Assembly: GCA_963575745.1 (NCBI GenBank)
Contig: CAUYUJ010020584.1
Span: 112,234-139,733 of the forward strand
DNA length: 27,500 nt
Reading direction: 5' to 3'
DNA from: Prorocentrum cordatum
Taxonomy: Eukaryota; Sar; Dinophyceae; Prorocentrales; Prorocentraceae
Shown here: piece by piece, positions 18,866 to 27,240 of the stretch
How the letters are laid out: each line of letters begins with the position of its first letter
Position numbering within the stretch: position 1 is the first letter of the stretch
Notes under the pieces: generated by a model
The model's database searches: none
What the model was told of the DNA's origin: nothing
Seen by the model: the letters and a program-made list of their open reading frames with translations, nothing else
Program-made: the position numbers and the translations under genes

Positions 18866-19711
18866 ACCACCACTACCACCACCACCACCGCTTCCACCAC
18901 CACCACCGCCTCAACCCACCACCACCACCACACCACCACCACCACCACAGCCACCACCACCACCACAACCACCACCACCACAACTCACCATCACCACAAC
19001 CACCACAAACACCCACGACCACTACCACCACCACCACCACCACAATCTCTATCACACCACCACCACCCGCGCCACAACCACCACCACTACCAGCAACACA
19101 ACCCACCACCACCACAAACCACAACACCACCACCACCACCACCAGCACCACCTCCACAAACCACCGCCACCACCACCACCACAACCACCACCACCAAACC
19201 ACCACCACACCACCACTAAATCACCACCACCACATCCCACCAGCACCACCACCACCACAAACCACCACCACCACACCACCACCATCAAACCACCACCACC
19301 ACCACCACCACCACCACCCACCACAACAAACCACCACACCACCAGCACCACCACAACCACCACCACCACCGCCACAACCACCACTACTACCAGCAGCACA
19401 ACCCACCACCACCACCACAAACCACAACACCACCACCACCACCACCAGCACCACCTCCACAAACCACCGCCACCACCACAACCCACCACCACCACCAAAC
19501 CACCACCACACCACCACCAAACCACCACCACCACAACCCACCAGCAGCACCACCACCACCACAAACCACCACCACACCACCGCCACAACCACCACCACCA
19601 CCACCCACCACCACAACCACCACCACCACAACAAACCACCACACCACCACCACCACAACCACCACCACAACTACCACCACCACCACCAGAACCCACCACC
19701 ACCACCACCAT
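18866..19711. repeat. (CCA)n tract, about 850 bp
   Basis: CAC/CCA triplets with CAA and CAG interruptions. A higher-order repeat is visible: two long blocks around 19090-19200 and 19395-19520 share CCACAAACCACAACACCACC and CACCTCCACAAACCACCGCC. A 756-codon plus-strand frame (18496-20766) covers it with His/Pro/Thr-rich translation; attributed to the repeat. Confidence 0.95.
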
Positions 19712-19975
19712 CGTCCTCGTCGACGCTCCCCGCCGCTGCCGCCCGCCGCCGCAGGCGCTGGCGCCGGCCCAGAAAAGGAAATCGTCGTCCCCGCCGCCGC
19801 CGCCAGCCGCCGCCAACGCAGGGGCTGGCCCGGAGGGGGTGGGGGGGCGGGGTCGAAACCCCCCCCCTCTTCCATCCAGGGGGGGGGGTCCGGTTCCAAC
19901 CCCCCCCACCCTCCAAGCGACCACAGAACGCGCTCTTTCGTATGTATATGTCATGCCCGTACATACATACACACA
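19712..19975. other. GC-rich right flank of the CCA tract
   Basis: GCAGGCGCTGGCGCCGG and repeated GCCGCCGCC motifs, then C/G runs at 19840-19910. It has loose inverse similarity to the left flank. No gene was recognised. Confidence 0.5.
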
Positions 19976-20130
19976 ATGCGAGTACGCGAAACCTTCTTTT
20001 TACTACGCTAGTTGCATTCCTGCCTGCACCATTCGAATCAAAGATGGCCAAGAGGAGGTGGAAAGAGGAGAAACGGCCAGACGGGAGACGAGCAGGAGAA
20101 AACCGCCATTGGTGCTGCAAGGTGGAAGGA

Positions 20131-20436
20131 CTAGATGGCGTCAACGAATCGCATTGTGCTCCAGCCCCTCCTCTTGAACTGAATGTCGACGTGGTCCTTC
20201 TCCTCGACGTGGCCGAACGCCGCCGATGCCGCAACGATCGTGATGGCGACGGCGGCGATATCAAGCACAGCGCTGACCTGACCGAGGCGAACAGGTCTCG
20301 TTCTCAGCATCCTCCCCGTCCTCTTACTCCTCCTCATCATCACCCTCAGCATCGCCACCGTCACGAGCATCATCGCCATCGTCCTCATCATCATCCTCTC
20401 CATCATGGTCATCAGCATCATCGTCATCATCATCAT

Positions 20437-20490
<54 letters not shown>
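20131..20490 (-). CDS. Weak hypothetical ORF with repeat-derived N-terminus
   Basis: The minus-strand frame starts in the CAA/CAT repeat (poly-Leu/Met) and continues into about 60 non-repeat residues: a basic stretch, a hydrophobic segment VLDIAAVAITIVAASAAFGH that could span a membrane, then EEKDHVDIQFKRRG and a stop. The non-repeat part is the only reason to list it. No family is recognised, and the plus strand is also open here. Could be a short exon, a remnant or chance. Confidence 0.14.
20330..20490. repeat. (CAT)n then (CAA)n microsatellite
   Basis: Imperfect CAT/ATC repeats change to CAA with two CAG units near 20450. Pure CAA follows to 20490. Confidence 0.93.
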
Positions 20491-20491
<1 letters not shown>

Positions 20492-20775
20492 CATTTTACC
20501 CGAACGCTCAGTGTTCTCACCAGTGCCAGGGTTTTCATGCGACGCGAGACAATACCCCCACTTCGTGGGGGGGCAGTTCAAGCTCTACCAAATATCCAAA
20601 CGACTCTTCGCGACCACCCAAACCCAGCTTCCCGCCCTATGACGTTGGGACACTTCACTTCGTGGCGTGCGGACGACCGTGGCTACTACACTGGCGTGGG
20701 GTACACACCCACAGAACTTGGTCACTTATTCGGGGCGCGCGTGTGCCCAGCATCCTGCAATTGTGACATACAATA
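20491..20775. other. Spacer without recognisable gene
   Basis: Mixed sequence with no repeat relationship noticed. Frames here are extensions of repeat-derived frames. Confidence 0.5.
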
Positions 20776-20779
20776 CATG

Positions 20780-20836
20780 ACACAGACAGACAGAGAGAGA
20801 GACAGAGAGCAGACAGAGAGAGAGACAGAGAGAGCG
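20780..20836. repeat. (GACA/GA)n microsatellite
   Basis: Alternating ACAGACAGA and GAGAGAGA runs. Confidence 0.92.
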
Positions 20837-20890
20837 GAGTTGGTCACATTTTTGGGGCAAGTTCCTGAGATCGTCATGTTTTTTGTTGGT

Positions 20891-21510
20891 CTTGCGCGCG
20901 CGAATGTCCACTTTACTTTTTTTTGCAAGGGAGTATTGAAATTTGATTATGTTAGAACAAGAAAAAGTAGCTCGCGCGAGCTCATGTAACATAAATGTTG
21001 AAAAACCATTGGTTTTGTGGGAGTCGGACAGCGCGCGCGGGATGAAATTTGGACATTTTTTTTTGAAAAACCATTGGGTTTTTGATGTTTTTATGTTGAA
21101 ATCGTTACGAAACCTAAGGTTCTGGAAGGATTTCGTCTTGCGCGCGCGAATGTCCACTTTACCTTATTTTTTGCAAGGGATTATTGAAATTTGATTATGT
21201 TAGAACAAGAAAAAGTAGCTCGCGCGAGCTCATGTAACATAAATGTTGAAAAACCATTGGTTTTGTGGGATTCGGACAGCGCGCGCGGAAGGACATTTTG
21301 ACAATTTTTTCTTAAAAAACCATTGGGTTTTTGATGTTTTTATGTTAAAATCGCTACGAAACCTAAGGTTTTGGAAGGATTTCGTCTTGCGCGCACGAAT
21401 GTCCACTTTACCTTATTTTTTGCAAGGGATTCTTGCAATTTGATCAAGTAAGAACAAGAATTTTCATTTTCTATTGTTTTTTGCAAGGGAAAACGAGCGT
21501 CAACAAAAAA
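20891..21510 (-). repeat. 248-bp tandem repeat related to the 9-16 kb family, inverse orientation
   Basis: Copies begin CTTGCGCGCGCGAATGTCCA at 20891, 21137 and (CGCACGAATG variant) 21386; periods 246 and 249. Each has TTTTTTGCAAGGGA, TTAGAACAAGAA, AGCTCGCGCGAGCT (palindrome), AAAACCATTGG, and CGAAACCTAAGGT followed by GGAAGGATTTCG. In reverse complement these match the unit 6 core (CCCTTGCAAAAAA, TTCTAACA, GCGCGAGCTC, AAAACCATAGG, the GGATTTCG hairpin arm). Confidence 0.82.
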
Positions 21511-21644
21511 CCGGATCCGGAGCTCATCCACTTTTCTGAAGCTTTCGCGAAAAAATGATGAAAATGTAGCTGCGGCCTAGGCGCGGCGCAGAGGTCGCGC
21601 ACCAGGGGTCCCAACAATAATAATTCTTTAGAAGGAATAATATT

Positions 21645-21760
21645 CAACAACAACAACACCAACAACAACAACACCAACAACAACAACAACAACAACCACA
21701 ACCACAACCACAACCACAACAACAACCACAACAACAACAACAACAAACACAACAACAAGC

Positions 21761-21823
<63 letters not shown>

Positions 21824-21900
21824 TAATCATCATCAACAGCAATATCATCAGCATTACCGTTACATCACCATCGTCGTCGACGACGTCATTACCATCCTCA
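21645..21900. repeat. (CAA)n then (CAT)n microsatellite
   Basis: About 180 bp of CAA with CAC and CCACAA variants, then imperfect CAT/CAC triplets to about 21900. It continues more loosely to about 22000. Confidence 0.93.
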
Positions 21901-22159
21901 ACATTGTTCTCGTCGCCGTCACCATCTGGGTTACAGCATCACCACAGTCAGCATCACCACCGTCATCGTCTCACGATCATCATCGCTCACAGGCCTACGA
22001 GGAAGGTCAAAACACAAGGAACGGACCCCGAGAACTTTCGAGCTCCTCCCAAAGGCAGAGCGGCCCTTCTTTCGCTGTGTACCCTCTATGCGCAAGCTTT
22101 TCGTCCGATCGCCAGCAGCCGGCACACGGAAGAGAGGTTCCCGATCCGACCTGACAGGA

Positions 22160-22330
22160 ACGGAGGAGGAGAGAACGAGGAGGGAGGGGGGGGGGAGGAG
22201 GGAGTAAGGGGGAGGTGGAGAAGGGAGGCGGGAGGAGGGAGGCGGGAGGCGGGAGGCGGGAGGCGGGAGGCGCGAGGAAAAGGAGGAGGAGGAGGAGGAG
22301 GAGGAGGGAGGGTGGGGGGACGAGGACGAG
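22160..22330. repeat. G/A-rich tract with (GGGAGGC)n heptamer
   Basis: GGA and GGAG repeats enclose about seven GGGAGGC/GGGAGGA heptamers (about 22220-22275). Regularly spaced G triplets could form G-quadruplexes. Confidence 0.88.
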
Positions 22331-22585
22331 GACGTAGGCGAAGGCGGGCGGAACCGCTGTGCTCGCAGCTCGCCCGCCCGTGGGTGGATCCTCTGGTCGT
22401 GCCGGCCGCGGTAGCTTGCGAACAGTGGAGCGCGCTCGGTGACCCTGGGGCAGACAGGGGCAGCGCTCGCTGCTGAGGCTGCCAGGGAGATGCCAGGGGA
22501 GCTCCACCAGAGTTGTGGACAGTGCGTGCAGAGGGCCGTCCCCCTCCTGGCGGCGCGCACAGGGGGGGGTAGGGGGAGGGGAGAA
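22331..22585. other. GC-rich spacer
   Basis: No gene or repeat recognised. Frames are short and overlap on both strands. Confidence 0.45.
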
Positions 22586-22665
22586 GGCTTCTTAGAAGCA
22601 GGGGTGCTTCCAGGAAGTCTTCCCCCCTCCCCCTGCCCCCCTCTGCGCGTGGCTGACCCTCGTCC
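22586..22665 (+). repeat. CTTCTTAGAAGC repeat, partner of 26538-26612
   Basis: Contains GGCTTCTTAGAAGCAGGGG and TGCGCGTGGCTGACC. In reverse complement it matches 26538-26612 (GGTCAACCACGCGCAGAG, then AGAAGCACCCCTGCTTCT), so the two are inverted copies about 3.9 kb apart. CTTCTTAGAAG is itself nearly palindromic. Confidence 0.72.
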
Positions 22666-23050
22666 CCCCTTCTGACGAACCATAAAAACTCCCGTAACCC
22701 TTCGGGAGGAAACCTAAGTTAGGAGGGCCGAGGACATCAGAGAGTTTTTCCTGCAGATGAGCCAGACCAAACCACCAATGATTCAATATGTATTATCCCC
22801 AATGCGAAGGCGGGGACCTGAGTGAGGCCACGTCTATCGTTTTATTAGGGTTAGGGTTTCTTGTATTCTCGATGATTTCTCCCTCGATGTTCGACAGAAC
22901 GTGTGCTAGCGCCGACGTGTGCTTGTCCCCTGAGGTCCCTCCAAACGACGCAGGCGGCGCCATGGGGGCCGACGGGGTCTGCGCGCGGTCGGCGGAGTCA
23001 AACGGGGCAGCACGCACGCGCTTGGGTCAACACGCGTCCTGAAGATCATC
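22666..23050. other. Spacer with an interstitial telomere-like motif
   Basis: ATTAGGGTTAGGGTTT at about 22846-22861 resembles TTAGGG/TTTAGGG telomere units. It is only about two units long. Otherwise no gene was recognised. Confidence 0.45.
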
Positions 23051-23053
23051 GAT

Positions 23054-23250
23054 TCCTCCTCCTACTCCCCCCTCCGCCTCCTCCTCCTCCTCCTCCTCCT
23101 CCTCCTCCTCCCTCCTCCTCCTCCTCCTCCTCCTCCTCCTCCTCCTCCGCCTCCTCCTCCTCCTCCGCCTCCTCCTTCTCCTCCTCCCTCTCCTCCTCCT
23201 CCTCCTCCTCCTCCCATCCACTCTTTCTGCTGCTCCTCCTCCTCCTCCCC
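23054..23250. repeat. (CTC)n microsatellite
   Basis: About 200 bp of CTC/CCT with CCGCCTC and TTCTCC variants. Confidence 0.95.
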
Positions 23251-23324
23251 AAACGGACCAGCATGCCGAAGATATCAAGCTCGCGGTTTTCCATGATCTT
23301 GTTCATGTAGGCTGTCGGAGAGGA

Positions 23325-23630
23325 GGGCGACGGCGGGGGGGGGGACTGATACGAAGATGACACGAGGAAGGGAGGCAAGAGGCAGGGGGCGGGAGGAAGG
23401 AGACCAGGAGGCAGGAAGCAAAACACAGGATCGAGGAGAGAGGGGACAAAGGAGAGCAGAGAGGACAGGAGGAGGCAGGGAGGGAGGGGGGGAAGGAGTC
23501 GGGAGCGACGATGCGAGACAGGCGAGAGAACGGAGCAGAGAGCAGAGGGAAGACAGGGGAGGGGGGCAGAGGGCGGACAGCAAAGAGCAGAAGACAGAAG
23601 AGAGAGCGGAGAGAAGCCCTTCAGGAAGAG
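23325..23630. repeat. Purine-rich low-complexity tract
   Basis: Irregular GGAGG, GGCAG and GACAGGAG motifs over about 300 bp, with repeated AGAGAGCGGAG/GAGAACGGAGC patterns and no strict period. Confidence 0.75.
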
Positions 23631-23636
23631 TCTTAG

Positions 23637-23793
23637 GTCGGGCATGTCTCCCTACCACCGGATTTTCGACAAAAAATTCACAGAATGTTCAAAAGATGCC
23701 ACACATATTCAAAGAATAGTGGACACATCGTCCACATGCGATCTTTCTTTTTACTATTTTTGAACATTCCTCCTGCAGAGGGACATGCCCGAC
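23637..23793. mobile_element. Short inverted-repeat element, copy 1 (about 157 bp)
   Basis: Left end GTCGGGCATGTC and right end GACATGCCCGAC are perfect 12-bp inverted repeats. Similarity continues weakly inward. It shares GGATTTTCGACAAAA and AACATTCCTCCTGCAGAGGGACA with the copy at 26312-26464 (GGATTTTGGACAAAA and ATATTCCTCCTGTAGAGGGACA), same orientation. No coding capacity. Confidence 0.68.
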
Positions 23794-23799
23794 TCGGGG

Positions 23800-24090
23800 G
23801 AAGACGGAGGAGAGGACAGAAAAGACAGCACGGCATGATCGGCCCGCGGGGTCCTGCAGCGCCGCCCGCGCTCCACCCTGACACAAACCCCAGGGTCCGA
23901 GCCCCGTTCCGAGTGTTCGACCGCCCTACACCCTGCGAAATGTTTAAGAAATCATGGGTTAAGAAATTCATAGTCTCAGAATTTCAATAAAAACCCAGAA
24001 CTTCTATTCAAATCTTAGGAGTTACATTGAAACATTAAGAATAATCGAGACTCTGGCCGAAAACTCAAGTTTTCTTAAGCATCGCCTAAG
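23800..24090. other. Spacer without recognisable gene
   Basis: GC-rich at first, then AT-rich from about 23940. No repeat, RNA or coding signal was identified. Confidence 0.45.
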
Positions 24091-24097
24091 GTGTACC

Positions 24098-24098
24098 C

Positions 24099-24136
<38 letters not shown>
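24098..24136. repeat. (CAG)n microsatellite
   Basis: About 12-13 uninterrupted CAG units. Confidence 0.96.
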
Positions 24137-24137
<1 letters not shown>

Positions 24138-24399
24138 CCGGTGCCGAAGGCCTCAGACCCCTCAGGAGCCCACAGAAGACGTACGCGCCCGACCACGTGC
24201 ACGAACACGGCCCTGCCATCCCCGAGACCGGCCGCGTGATACGAGCGTTCGCGCGGCGCGCGCTCCCGAAGCCAGCGTGGATTCGTGTACGTGTACGTCC
24301 TTCTGTCGCTCCTGAAACCCAACAAACCCCTTGCAAATCTTCTTTGAGCGAATCCTGGACATCACACGCATAAACGATCCAGGAAAGCGTGGTCCATAC

Positions 24400-24730
24400 T
24401 GCGCACCCATCGATGTAGGACATGGTGCCGTTCAGTTGGCAGCGAGAACTGGCTGATTTGAACATGGTATGGGAGGTCGCGCACCAGCGCGACTTTCGAA
24501 ACGCGCTGGGATGTCCCCTTCAGTATGCGCCATCGCGGCCACATCAACTGTGCCAAACCAGCTGGTCGCCCTGCGCGCGAGCGTTCGCGCGCCAACGCGG
24601 CCACAGAGATGCGCTGGCAATTGCCAATCAGCACCCACAGTCGTTGTCGCATTGCTTCTGAGAATCCAGTTGTGGGCGGGAGGATGGGATGTTTGCGCAA
24701 GCAGTGTTATTGGCAAACACCGAATTGACA
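24400..24730 (+). repeat. Diverged fragment of the long repeat family
   Basis: Shares, in order, CCAAACCAGCTGGTCGCCCTGCGCGCGAG, the CGCGGCCACAGAGATGC segment, CAGTTGTGGGCGGG and TGGGATGTTTGCGCAAGCAG with the distal half of units 1, 2, 4 and 5. The modules and GTC tract are missing. Same orientation as the array. Confidence 0.62.
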
Positions 24731-24924
24731 GAAATCATGTGAACCAGAGATGTAGCTTACACCTGAGAAGCGCATGGCCCGCTGTGACCAAAGTTTACTA
24801 CGATCAATGAAAGAGACTCGAGGCTTCCCTCGCTTATGACCTTGCTGATTCTGTAGAGGCTGACATCGTTCATGTGTGACTGTGTTTTGTGACCCTCGAT
24901 TGTTCTGTTGTAATTCCCCCCGGC

Positions 24925-25162
24925 AACCTCGTTAAATGGTTGGCCATACCTGCAACCACCTCGATGGTTGTTTGGCCATACCTGCAAGCACTTCGATGTA
25001 TTTCGGGGGCAGCGCGCGGGACCTCGATGGTGTTTGGGGGGTGCATACAACAGCCTCGATGGCTGTTTCGGGGAAGTGCGCGGGATCTCGATGTTGTTTG
25101 GGGGTGGCACGCAGCGGCCTCGATGCATTTCGGGAAAATTTCGCAGGGCCTCGATGGTTGTA
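24925..25162 (+). repeat. 32-bp minisatellite, CCTCGATGG type
   Basis: The TCGATGG anchor (first copy TCGTTAAATGG) falls at 24929, 24961, 24992, 25024, 25056, 25088, 25120 and 25151: spacings of 31 or 32. Variants alternate between a TTGTTTGG-rich and an ATTTCGGG-rich half. Flanking sequence is non-repetitive. Confidence 0.92.
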
Positions 25163-25344
25163 CGCGCGCGCGTGTCTCTTTTTTATCGAACGCTGAGCAT
25201 CAACGGCCACCGACAATCTGACTCCGAAATGCGGCCACCTTGAAAATTGGGCCGAATCTCATTCCCTCGGCCAGGTTTTTTGACATCATCTCTGATCTCA
25301 TTGCAGAAGCTCTTCAGGTACCTCCGGAATGAATCGGGGCAAGA

Positions 25345-25690
25345 TGGGAAGGGAGGGGAGGAGGAGAAGGAGGAGGCCAGGGAGGAAGAGGAGGAGGAGG
25401 AGGAGGAGGAAGAAGAGCAGGAGCAGGAGCAGGAGCAGGAGGAGGAGGAGGAGGAGCAAGAGGAGGAGGAGGAGGAGGAGGAGGAGGAGGAGAAGGAGGA
25501 GCGAGGAGGAGGAGGAGGAGCGAGGAGGAGGAGCGAGGAGCGAGGGGGAGGAGCGAGAAGCGAAGAGAGGAGGAGGAGGAGCGAGGAGGAGGAGCGAGGA
25601 GCGAGGAGGAGGAGCGAGAAGCGAGGAGGAGTAGGACCAGGAGCGAGGAGGACGAAGAGCAGGAGGAGGAGGAGGAGGAAGAGGAGGAGG
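25345..25690. repeat. (GGA)n tract with GAGCGA and GAGCAG variants
   Basis: About 340 bp of purine-rich GGA repeat with blocks of GGAGCA and GGAGCGA. It supports long Glu/Arg/Gly or Ser/Pro/Leu frames on both strands; not assigned as a gene. Confidence 0.95.
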
Positions 25691-26085
25691 GGGACGGCGA
25701 GGCGGCCAAGAGGGGGAAATGGAGGGAGCACGACATCGGGTTCCCCGCCAGGGCCATGCGGAAGAGGAGGATTCCTGCGGAATTCCGGCGGTTTCGCGAG
25801 TGGTTCCTCTGGAATTCGCGGGCGTATGTCGAGGGGATTCGTGGAAACTGCTCCTGGGACGAGAGGCGGTGAGGATTCCCCAGGGCATCCATGCTGGCTT
25901 TTGACTTACAGATGCTGGTGGATTCTTGATGGGTTCCTACAGGGCTCCGTACGCATCCCTTTCTTCAAAGATGTTTGATAAAGTCCGACGGGCTCGGAAA
26001 ACCTGAAAAATTCCACAAGGGCCCCAGGGGGGGCCCTGAATCCTCCGGCCGTGGGAATCCGCGAGGAATCTTCCAGGAGCCCTTA
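25691..26085. other. Spacer, weak open frames only
   Basis: Begins with GC-rich sequence in which GGAATTC occurs twice (about 25777 and 25810), then mixed sequence. See the rejected frame ending at 25872. No repeat family was recognised. Confidence 0.4.
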
Positions 26086-26095
26086 TGGATTTTCA

Positions 26096-26142
26096 AAAGC
26101 CTTCGGGCGCCCTTCGGGCGCCCTTCAGGCGCCCTTCAGGAA
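26096..26142. repeat. Short CTTCGGGCGCC-type tandem repeat
   Basis: Four adjoining copies of a 12-bp GCCCTTCRGGC motif (CTTCGGGCGCC, CTTCGGGCGCC, CTTCAGGCGCC, CTTCAGG). Confidence 0.85.
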
Positions 26143-26227
26143 TTGTTTGGGATCCTGTGACATCTCGTGGGCCCTCGAAGTTGCTACTCCGGATTTCAAG
26201 GGGGTCTCCTAGATCCATCGGGAGGAT

Positions 26228-26290
26228 CTCAGGCGCGCCGCGCGGTTTCGGGGGGGAGGGGGGGGGGCTTAAAGCGCGCCGCGCGCGAAA
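26228..26290 (+). repeat. GCGCGCCGCGC-bearing direct repeat, left copy
   Basis: CTCAGGCGCGCCGCGC, then a TTTCGGGGGG run, then CTTAAAGCGCGCCGCGCG. Repeated with changes at 26473-26530, on the other side of the 26312-26464 element. Confidence 0.75.
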
Positions 26291-26311
26291 ATGGGGGGGG
26301 GGACTTAGGGT

Positions 26312-26464
26312 TAGGTCAGGCATGTCCTCCTACAGGCGGATTTTGGACAAAACCTAAAAAATAGCCAAAGAATGCTCAAAAAGAATGAGGAATGGTAGAA
26401 ACACCGCCCACGTAATATTTTTGTTGCTATTTGTTGAATATTCCTCCTGTAGAGGGACAGGCCC
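26312..26464. mobile_element. Short inverted-repeat element, copy 2 (about 153 bp)
   Basis: Left end AGGCATGTCCTCCTACAGGC pairs with the right end, whose reverse complement reads GGCCTGTCCCTCTACAGGAG. Same internal landmarks and orientation as the copy at 23637-23793. Preceded by TTAGGGTTAGG. Confidence 0.65.
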
Positions 26465-26472
26465 CATTTAGA

Positions 26473-26530
26473 CTCAGGGCGCGCCGCGCTTCGGGGGGGG
26501 AGAGGGGGCGCTGAAAGCGCGCCGCGCACG
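26473..26530 (+). repeat. GCGCGCCGCGC-bearing direct repeat, right copy
   Basis: CTCAGGGCGCGCCGCGC, TTCGGGGGG, CTGAAAGCGCGCCGCGCAC. Two further solo copies of GGCGCGCCGCGC occur at 26739 and 26771. Confidence 0.75.
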
Positions 26531-26537
26531 GGAGGCG

Positions 26538-26612
26538 GTCAACCACGCGCAGAGAAGGGTGGGGGAGGGGGGGGGGGGGCTTCTTAGAAGCACCCCTGCT
26601 TCTTAGAAGTCG
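26538..26612 (-). repeat. CTTCTTAGAAGC repeat, inverted partner of 22586-22665
   Basis: GGTCAACCACGCGCAGAG, a G-rich run, then CTTCTTAGAAGCACCCCTGC and a second CTTCTTAGAAG. Reverse complement of 22586-22665 apart from the length of the G-rich run. Confidence 0.72.
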
Positions 26613-26839
26613 CGGGCCTTGTCTGTAGATGTAAGGCCGGCGCCCTCTGAGAAGCAGCCTCCTTCTATGAAGCCCTCCCCCTCCCTCCACCCCCTCGTGC
26701 GCACCGCCGAGACAGCGCGGGAGGGGGGACGCACTCGGGGCGCGCCGCGCAGGGAGGGGGGGGCACTCCGGGCGCGCCGCGCAGACCCCGTCTGCCACTC
26801 GATGCCAACTTTTGACTCCGGTGTTGACATCAATGTTGG

Positions 26840-27240
26840 CATCAGTTTGGCCCTTGGCCTTCCCCTCGACGTTCAACCTGAACCTCAACGTCGACCTCGG
26901 TGTTCACCTCGGCCTTCCAGTCGGGCCTCACTTTTAGCCTCGGTGTTCACCTCGGAATCATAGTCGGGCCTCAATCCTGAGCTCGGTATTCACCTCGGCG
27001 ACTCCGTCGGGCTTCAACTTGTATCTCCAGTGTAACCTCAACTTAGACCTCGCTATTTACCTCGGTGTCCTCGATTGTGTGAAAAAATGGCGTCAAACGC
27101 TCGTGCTTGTCTGAATGTTGACCTCGGCAGTCACCTCGGCGTCTTTGTCGGGCCTCAATTGTCACCTCGGTATTCACCTCGGCGTTGTTGTCGTGTATTA
27201 ATTTTGACCTCAGCACAGATTTACCTCGGCGCAAATGCTG
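26840..27240 (+). repeat. Degenerate minisatellite, CCTCGGTGTTCACCTCGG type
   Basis: Recurrent CCTCGGTGTTCACCTCGG, CTCGGTATTCACCTCGGCG and GTCGGGCCTCA motifs roughly every 45-50 bp, with TTGACCTCGG and CAACCTG variants. Drift increases toward the right. Open frames are not considered genes. Confidence 0.8.

Noticed and set aside
18605-19960. CCA tract as the body of a transposon with terminal inverted repeats
   Set aside because: Flank similarity (GAGAACGCGTTCCACGGG against AGAGCGCGTTCTGTGGTC) is short and imperfect, with no target duplication. Kept only as a note.
18496-20766. 756-codon plus-strand frame
   Set aside because: Dominated by CCA-derived His/Pro/Thr and CAA-derived Gln. Triplet repeats lack stops, so length is not evidence of coding.
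25333-25872. Plus-strand frame ending in a plausible basic peptide (RRIPAEFRRFREWFLWNSR)
   Set aside because: No ATG before 25756, mostly GGA-derived, and the minus strand is equally open. No homology signal, so not listed as a gene.
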